Source: an uncultured Pseudomonadota bacterium (lineage in GTDB: Bacteria > Myxococcota_A > UBA796 > SXON01). Taken from it: a stretch of 64,000 bases of DNA. Position numbers and translations under genes: made by a program. Of the stretch, positions 59,920 through 64,000 are shown piece after piece. The stretch covers positions 1-64,000 of the forward strand of contig CAITDR010000124.1 in assembly GCA_903891165.1 (NCBI GenBank), given 5' to 3'. The notes below the pieces were generated by a model. It was not told where the DNA came from. It saw nothing but the letters and a program-made list of their open reading frames with translations, and ran no database searches. Within the stretch, counting starts at the first letter, position 1, and each line of letters starts with the position of its first letter.

Positions 59920-60837
59920 TATCCCTGCAGAGGTTTCCTGCTGCTCCCCCTCCGACGAGTGGATCTTAAAAGATCCGCAGGAGGACGGACGATAGCCCTG
60001 AGGTGCGGTCGCTGGCAATCGCCCTCGCATCCATGCAAGTTCACGGAGTAGAATCCGTCGGATACTGGCAGCCGAGGTAGATAGTTTCACCTGCTGGCCT
60101 GCCATCTGAAGCACCACGGCCCCTTCGGCCGGTACCAGCTCCAAGTGCAGTCCGACCCGAGGGGCCTGCGCGGCAGCAACCCGACGCACTTCCGCCATCA
60201 GGATTTTCTCCAGCGAGCGGAACTGGTGGCGCGGTCGGTAGGAACCGGAAAACTTGGGAACCCGCGTCGGAAGTGGTCCCCGAACATAGGGGTACAGGTC
60301 CGCAGCGTGTTGACTCTGCACCGGCAGGACCGGAAATCCAGACTTGGTGACTCTAACAATCTCTTCGCGCGGAACATCCGCATTTTCAGGGCAAAGCAAC
60401 ACACCTTGCCATCGAATCTTGATTTTCTCCGGTAGGACAGCAAATTCGGACCGAAGTCGATCACAGCCCGCCTTCAGCTGATCCAGACCCGTTTCCAGGT
60501 TCTTGCGTTTGGTGCCCTTCAGCTCCACCAGGGTGCAATACCACGTTGCATCGTGCCCCTCAGTCCGAAGTGCAGCCCAGCGTTTTCCACAGGGGATAAA
60601 GAGCACCAGATAGTCCGGCTTTTTCACACCCTCACCACCGATCAGGGGCCTTGAACCACCCCAGTCCAGGTTAAAAATAAGGCAGATTCCTTCGTCCTGG
60701 ATAGCCTCATGAACATAAAAACGGACTCCACTCTCCGGCGGTACACTCCTGGCCCCCCGGACCATCCCTCCGACAAAAAGGTTCTCCAAAAAGCTGCTGC
60801 GCGGGTCCGCCTGACGGCGTTCAAGCCGGGGTGGCAC
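59917..60837 (-). CDS. Putative PD-(D/E)XK-type nuclease partner of ATPase
   Basis: 306 residues from GTG 60837, chosen because AGAGGA lies about 6 bases upstream; an earlier GTG (60852) or 60891 is possible. A restriction-nuclease-like core is visible: KPDYLVLFIP (Asp near residue 75) followed after a WAALRTEGHDATWYC strand by LVELKG (Glu near 105, Lys near 107), then helix LETGLDQLKAGCDRL. This D..ExK spacing fits PD-(D/E)XK nucleases; the rest (YPYVRGPLPTRVPKFSG.., basic C-terminus) is unfamiliar. It overlaps the ATPase gene by 17 bp. Joint action as an ATPase-gated effector nuclease is inferred. Confidence 0.6.
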   Translation of the reverse strand: MPPRLERRQADPRSSFLENLFVGGMVRGARSVPPESGVRFYVHEAIQDEGICLIFNLDWGGSRPLIGGEGVKKPDYLVLFIPCGKRWAALRTEGHDATWYCTLVELKGTKRKNLETGLDQLKAGCDRLRSEFAVLPEKIKIRWQGVLLCPENADVPREEIVRVTKSGFPVLPVQSQHAADLYPYVRGPLPTRVPKFSGSYRPRHQFRSLEKILMAEVRRVAAAQAPRVGLHLELVPAEGAVVLQMAGQQVKLSTSAASIRRILLRELAWMRGRLPATAPQGYRPSSCGSFKIHSSEGEQQETSAGI

Positions 60838-62161
60838 GATCTTCCTCTTCACGAATGGCAAAGTAGATGTTCTGCAGATCGCCACTCGCATCGCTCAGCG
60901 TGGGGGATCGAACACCCCAGCCCTCCTCCCACAGATCCCGCAGCTTCCCCTCCTCCATCTGCCAGGCACCCACTTCCTCTCTCTTCAGAAAGGCGGGCGG
61001 ATCCTTCAGGAACAGGTGGGAGGCCTGCCGCTTCCCCAGCTCCGTGTCGGATGTATCACCCGCAACCAGATTGTTCAGGTGGGCCATCAGGTAGGGACTA
61101 TGCGTGGTCAGCAGCACTTTTTTCCCGAGACGCACCAGGATGGCCAGTGTCTCCAGCAGCTTCGCCTGCGTCAGGGGGTGCAGGTTCAGCTCGGGCTCGT
61201 CGATGATCAGGAGCTGACCCGGATGCCCGTGCCGCATCCACAAGAGTAATGGCGCAAGCTGCTTCACGGCGGAAGATGCGTTGTAGAGGTCCAGTGGAGT
61301 GGCGCCGGGAATTGTGAGCTTCATCTCTCGCGCCGAGGGACCCAGGGACTCCCAGACCAGGCGGTGTTCGCCCATTGCGACCGCTTCCAACTGGGTTGCC
61401 AGGACGGAGACAGCGTCTTCGGGGCGAACCTTGTCGTCCAACTCGCAGAGCGCCAGAAAATCCAGGAAGTCCTCCACCGGCTGGGGAAAACGCTGCTCTC
61501 CCAGCTCCCGATAGAGCTGTTCCTGGCGGGAGAGCTGGGATGGCCCCCCCCGCTCTCTGAATAAAACCGCCTGCCGACGAACATCCAGAAGCATCTTCAG
61601 CCGCCGCTGGGACAACATTTTGTATGTTAGAACTAGACTGTTCCGTTCAGCGGGAAGTGCGAACGGCATCGGAAACAAGGACTGAGCCGCCCGATTGAGC
61701 CCGGGCCCCAAGGCCTCCAGAAGCTGCGATAGCGGAACCTCCTTTTCCGGGCCACGTTGGATCCCCGGCAAAATCCAACCAGCCTCCGTGTATCTGGCGC
61801 CGGGGATTCCGCTGATGATCGCGGCATGCAAATCCCCAGGCTCCAAAGTGAAATCCAGGATTGCCCTGTTGGCTCGGTCGGAGCCATCCTGAAAGAACAC
61901 AGGTAGCTGCTCCGCTATATTTCTGCACTGGTACCTTAACCGCTCCTCAAACTCTGCCTCAAACCGAGCAAGATGACCTAATACAAAAAGTTCTTCTTGC
62001 CGCAGTCTAATTTGAAATTCAGTTCCAACTCCCAGAAGTGCATACACCGCATAGGCCAGCCAGGTCTTCCCCGCGTGGTTCGGCCCCAAAATGGCCGTGA
62101 ACGGCCGGAGCGGCAACTCCACATCTGCCAGGGGCCCCAGGTTCTGGATACGGATCTTCAA
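60821..62161 (-). CDS. AAA/ABC-type (OLD/SMC-like) ATPase
   Basis: 446 residues from TTG 62161, with GGAG five bases upstream, giving the usual KIRIQNLGPLADVELPLRPFTAILGPNHAGKT start; the tracked ORF adds 15 unsupported codons. Walker A GPNHAGKT near 26-33, ABC signature-like NASSAVKQLAPLLLWM near 295, Walker B LLIIDEPELNLHP near 317, and H-loop LLTTHSPYLMAHLNNL. A long helical middle (60-290) replaces SMC coils, as in AAA_15/AAA_21 ATPases of OLD, PARIS, Septu and retron systems. No TOPRIM domain is present; the effector is the downstream nuclease-like protein. Confidence 0.82.
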   Translation of the reverse strand: MKIRIQNLGPLADVELPLRPFTAILGPNHAGKTWLAYAVYALLGVGTEFQIRLRQEELFVLGHLARFEAEFEERLRYQCRNIAEQLPVFFQDGSDRANRAILDFTLEPGDLHAAIISGIPGARYTEAGWILPGIQRGPEKEVPLSQLLEALGPGLNRAAQSLFPMPFALPAERNSLVLTYKMLSQRRLKMLLDVRRQAVLFRERGGPSQLSRQEQLYRELGEQRFPQPVEDFLDFLALCELDDKVRPEDAVSVLATQLEAVAMGEHRLVWESLGPSAREMKLTIPGATPLDLYNASSAVKQLAPLLLWMRHGHPGQLLIIDEPELNLHPLTQAKLLETLAILVRLGKKVLLTTHSPYLMAHLNNLVAGDTSDTELGKRQASHLFLKDPPAFLKREEVGAWQMEEGKLRDLWEEGWGVRSPTLSDASGDLQNIYFAIREEEDRATPA

Positions 62162-62276
62162 GCGTTCTCCAAGAGATTTTCTATCCGGGGCTGGCCCCAC
62201 CTGCAACCGCAGCCCCGCCCGGAGCTGGCTTGGCCCATGACGTCACCGTCTGCACTCTCTGCAGAAACCTTGATCC

Positions 62277-62301
62277 GTGACACATCCACTCCATGTATCA
62301 C
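62277..62301. repeat. Palindrome GTGACACAT-N7-ATGTATCAC (right pair, copy 1)
   Basis: Nine-bp arms with one mismatch, about 115 bp before the ATPase start. Shares GTGAxACATCCA with 56405 and 62329. Confidence 0.82.
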
Positions 62302-62329
62302 TAAAACAACCTTCCCCTCATCACTCCCA

Positions 62330-62360
62330 TGATACATCCAAAAAGTATCACCATGTATCA
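62330..62360. repeat. TGATACAT / GTATCA / ATGTATCA cluster (right pair, copy 2)
   Basis: TGATACAT (62330), GTATCA (62345) and ATGTATCA (62353) lie within 31 bp, forming two overlapping possible hairpins between the small membrane gene and the ATPase. Confidence 0.82.
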
Positions 62361-62377
62361 AATCCGCCGCCTCCCCC

Positions 62378-62581
62378 CTACCGCCGCAACCGCACCACCA
62401 CCGGCAGCGCGGCCGGCACCAGGTTCGCCACCACGGCCACACCCACCCGCTCCCAAGCCTCGACATCCGCCTGGATCGCCTCTTCCGACCACGGAAGCAG
62501 GCTGAGGGCCAGCCCAGAAGCGCTGATCAGCCCGAGCACGGCAACACTGGTAAAGATCAGGTCCAAGGTCAGAAAGTCCAT
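62378..62581 (-). CDS. Small membrane protein in the nuclease/ATPase locus
   Basis: 67 residues from ATG 62581, which has an excellent AGGAG site 7 bases upstream. MDFLTLDLIFTSVAVLGLISASGLALSLLP forms one long hydrophobic helix; a second weaker one is VGVAVVANLVPAALPVVV. No family recognised. It lies upstream of the ATPase on the same strand, with the right palindrome pair between, and shares its promoter region with the divergent WYL regulator. It could be a membrane sensor or effector of the locus; this is inference. Confidence 0.55.
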   Translation of the reverse strand: MDFLTLDLIFTSVAVLGLISASGLALSLLPWSEEAIQADVEAWERVGVAVVANLVPAALPVVVRLRR

Positions 62582-62650
62582 GATTTTTCTCCTCCACACG
62601 CGAGGCAGGTTACCAGGGCTCCCGGCCAGCGAGAGCCCCTTGCGTTGAAC

Positions 62651-62707
62651 GTGTTTTCAGGTTAGCTGAACACCCGACAGGCTGCAAGTCTTTTCAGGTC
62701 AACACCC
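62651..62707. promoter_or_regulatory. Candidate operators in divergent promoter (WYL regulator)
   Basis: TTTTCAGGT occurs at 62654 and 62691 and ACACCC at 62670 and 62702. The first copy is also an imperfect dyad GTGTTTTCAG-N5-CTGAACAC. Placed between the divergent small membrane gene and WYL gene, these are likely binding sites for the WYL protein. Confidence 0.45.
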
Positions 62708-62742
62708 CCAAAAATTTCCATAGTCGAGGCAGATGAGCAGAT

Positions 62743-63720
62743 ATGGACGAAAAGCAGTTGAACAAAGCCCAGAAGTTCGTGCGGATTTTGGAGCTGATTC
62801 AGCGCCCCGGTGGGGTCGCGGCGCAAGAGCTGATCGATCGTTTTGAGGTAGATTCCCGCACTCTTCGCCGCTATTTCTCCGATCTCAAGGAGATGGGCGT
62901 GCCCCTGAAGGAGGAGTCCGGCTCCGGCGAGCGCCTCCTTGCGGTGGATCCCACCTACGCCCGTACCGGCGTCCATCTGACCCTGGCCGAAGTGCTCTCT
63001 CTCCACTTTGGCCGCACCCTTTTTACCTTCCTGGATGGCACCTCCTTCGCCTCGGAGATGGATGGCGCGATTGAGCGCCTCACCCCGGCGATCAGCCGCT
63101 TCACCCAGGACATCACCCGCGACCTGGATCGCAAGTTTATGGCCGTGGGTGAACACGCCAAGGACTACACGGGGGAAGGGGACCTCCTGGACGAGATCGT
63201 CAGCTCGCTTTTGTACAACAACCCCGCCGATGCCGAATACCGTCGTATACGCTCGGTGTCGAAGTTCTACAGGCTGGAGCCTCTGACTCTGGCCACCTAT
63301 CGGCAGGGACTCTACCTTTTTGCCCGTGACCTGGGTGAGCAGAAGGTGAAGTGTTTTGCGGTGGAGCGCTTCGTCCGCTACTCCCGCCTCCGTCGCGAGC
63401 GTTTTGACTACCCGGACTACTACGACCCCCACGACGAAACTGCCAGCGCCTTCGGAATTACCGGCGGCCCCCCTGAAGATGTGACGGCCGTCTTCACCCC
63501 CACCGTCGCGCCCTATGTGCGCGAGCGCCAGTGGCATCGTACCCAGCGTCTCGAAGTACAGGAAGATGGTGGCATTCGCCTCTGGCTGAAGGTCTCCGTC
63601 TCCCCCGAATTGAAGGAGTGGCTCCTTGGTTTTGGGCCGGAGGCCAAAGTGGAGTCCCCGCCCTCCCTGGTGGAGTGGGTACGCGACGCCCATCGTGCGG
63701 CCTTGGACCGCTACAAATGA
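62743..63720 (+). CDS. WYL-domain transcriptional regulator
   Basis: 325 residues. N-terminal winged helix (LNKAQKFVRILELIQRPGGVAAQELIDRFEVDSRTLRRYFSDLKEMG), then a WYL domain: FYRLEPLTLATYRQGLYLFARDLGEQKVKCFAVERFV, in which the WYL triplet is LYL, and a C-terminal extension with ERQWHRTQRLEVQEDGGIRLWLKVSVSPELKEWLLGFGPEAKVESP. WYL proteins such as BrxR and CapW repress defence operons and respond to nucleic acid ligands. Divergent from the small membrane gene; overlaps the next gene by 4 bp. Confidence 0.85.
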   Translation: MDEKQLNKAQKFVRILELIQRPGGVAAQELIDRFEVDSRTLRRYFSDLKEMGVPLKEESGSGERLLAVDPTYARTGVHLTLAEVLSLHFGRTLFTFLDGTSFASEMDGAIERLTPAISRFTQDITRDLDRKFMAVGEHAKDYTGEGDLLDEIVSSLLYNNPADAEYRRIRSVSKFYRLEPLTLATYRQGLYLFARDLGEQKVKCFAVERFVRYSRLRRERFDYPDYYDPHDETASAFGITGGPPEDVTAVFTPTVAPYVRERQWHRTQRLEVQEDGGIRLWLKVSVSPELKEWLLGFGPEAKVESPPSLVEWVRDAHRAALDRYK

Positions 63721-64000
63721 AGATTCCCGAGCGCGATGTCCTTCCCACACTGCTGCTCCCCGAAGATCCCAGCGCCCAAGATGAGTCGCTTCTTCCTCCT
63801 CTGACCCAGAAGGAAGCCCGCGTCTTCCATGCACGTCTCGCGCCCTGTCTCTCCGGGAAGCTCCCCTGGGATCCTGAGCTTCTGCAGCTTGCGGAGCAGC
63901 TACGCCTGAACCAGCCTTTTGGATCGCTCCCCCCTCCTCCTCTCCTGGAAATTCCGCTTTCGGACGAGCTTCTCTCCGATCTCTGCGAGGACTACAATCC
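63717..64000 (+). CDS. Uncharacterised protein, 3' end cut by window
   Basis: Hand-translated: MKIPERDVLPTLLLPEDPSAQ, then DESLLPPLTQKEARVFHARL and FGSLPPPPLLEIPLSDELLSDL, open to the edge (94 codons visible). The ATG lies in the WYL stop (ATGA), so it is co-expressed with the regulator. Pro/Leu-rich with helical parts; family not recognisable from this fragment. It may be the next component of the regulated locus. Confidence 0.5.
   Translation, partial: MKIPERDVLPTLLLPEDPSAQDESLLPPLTQKEARVFHARLAPCLSGKLPWDPELLQLAEQLRLNQPFGSLPPPPLLEIPLSDELLSDLCEDYN

Noticed and set aside
62662-63834. 390-codon minus-strand ORF opposite the WYL gene
   Set aside because: Antisense shadow of a clear WYL-domain protein.
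1-64000. Search for tRNA, rRNA, IS elements, integrases and phage genes
   Set aside because: No T-loop/anticodon arm patterns, transposases, integrases or phage structural genes were recognised by eye; a tool-based scan would be needed to exclude short RNAs.

Overview
The window reads as chromosome from a GC-rich, Gram-negative, type IV pilus-bearing bacterium, most like a myxobacterium-type (Myxococcota/deltaproteobacterial) organism. The reasons are LpxC (LPS), PilQ secretin and minor pilins (outer membrane), an NtrC-type response regulator, a DUF4331 protein beside a MopE-like CD..DNNCD repeat lipoprotein, many TPR lipoproteins, degenerate HD-GYP and DUF4388 regulators, and Asp/Thr-rich lipoprotein linkers. 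The lineage is inferred from gene content only. No rRNA, tRNA, insertion sequence or CRISPR array was seen. Most neighbouring genes overlap by 1-10 bp (ATGA, GTGA or TAATG junctions), so the chromosome is built of tight, translationally coupled operons.

Layout. 1-5.6 kb (minus): minor-pilin operon, NtrC-type regulator > TPR > fimT/gspH-like > pilV > pilW > pilX > pilY1-like (cut by the window edge). 5.6-7.7 kb (plus): glycosyltransferase, YbjN-like protein, 17-residue-repeat protein. 7.7-12.9 kb (minus): HEAT protein > degenerate HD-GYP > SAM hydrolase > LarE > CPBP protease, divergent from a GspE-N/pseudo-receiver/DUF4388 protein. 14.9-15.84 kb: a long gene-poor stretch with promoter-like sequences, a candidate small RNA, a 54-codon ORF and two strong intrinsic terminators. 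15.8-25.2 kb: DUF4331 and MopE-like proteins, an HxH-repeat lipoprotein, TPR proteins and an envelope protein. 25.2-28.9 kb: BI-1 > MoxR > VWA, HAD phosphatase, single-domain response regulator. 28.8-32.1 kb (minus): ruvC-ruvA-ruvB-DUF192-lpxC. 32.2-38.2 kb: HDAC-like protein, and a HelD-like helicase operon ending in a HupE/UreJ-like membrane protein. 38.2-40 kb: an AAA-ATPase/PD-(D/E)XK gene bracketed by matching palindromes. 40-48.1 kb (minus): eight coupled genes, a natural pilM-pilN fusion > pilO > pilP > pilQ > aroK > aroB > lipoprotein > TPR. 48.4-54.8 kb: DnaC-like loader and partner, outer-membrane protein, rhodanese, KAP-like membrane NTPase with a 3-TM partner, RluA-type pseudouridine synthase. 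54.9-59.8 kb (plus): YdcF-like protein, ABCG-type ABC transporter, two envelope proteins, aldo/keto reductase. 59.8-64 kb: a putative nuclease plus ABC/OLD-like ATPase pair bracketed by ATGTATCA palindromes, a tiny membrane protein, and a divergent WYL regulator leading into a gene cut by the right edge.

How it works together. Two clusters supply the type IV pilus: priming minor pilins, tip adhesin and regulator on the left, and the PilMN-O-P-Q alignment/secretin complex on the right. The best candidate for an undescribed system is the right-end island: nuclease-like protein, SMC/OLD-type ATPase, small membrane protein and WYL regulator, framed by a palindromic repeat whose motif also recurs as a tandem array inside the nearby ABC ATPase gene. 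Other leads are the bracketed AAA/PD-(D/E)XK cassette, the KAP-NTPase/3-TM pair, a possible slippage site joining MoxR to VWA, and a candidate terminator-ended small RNA.
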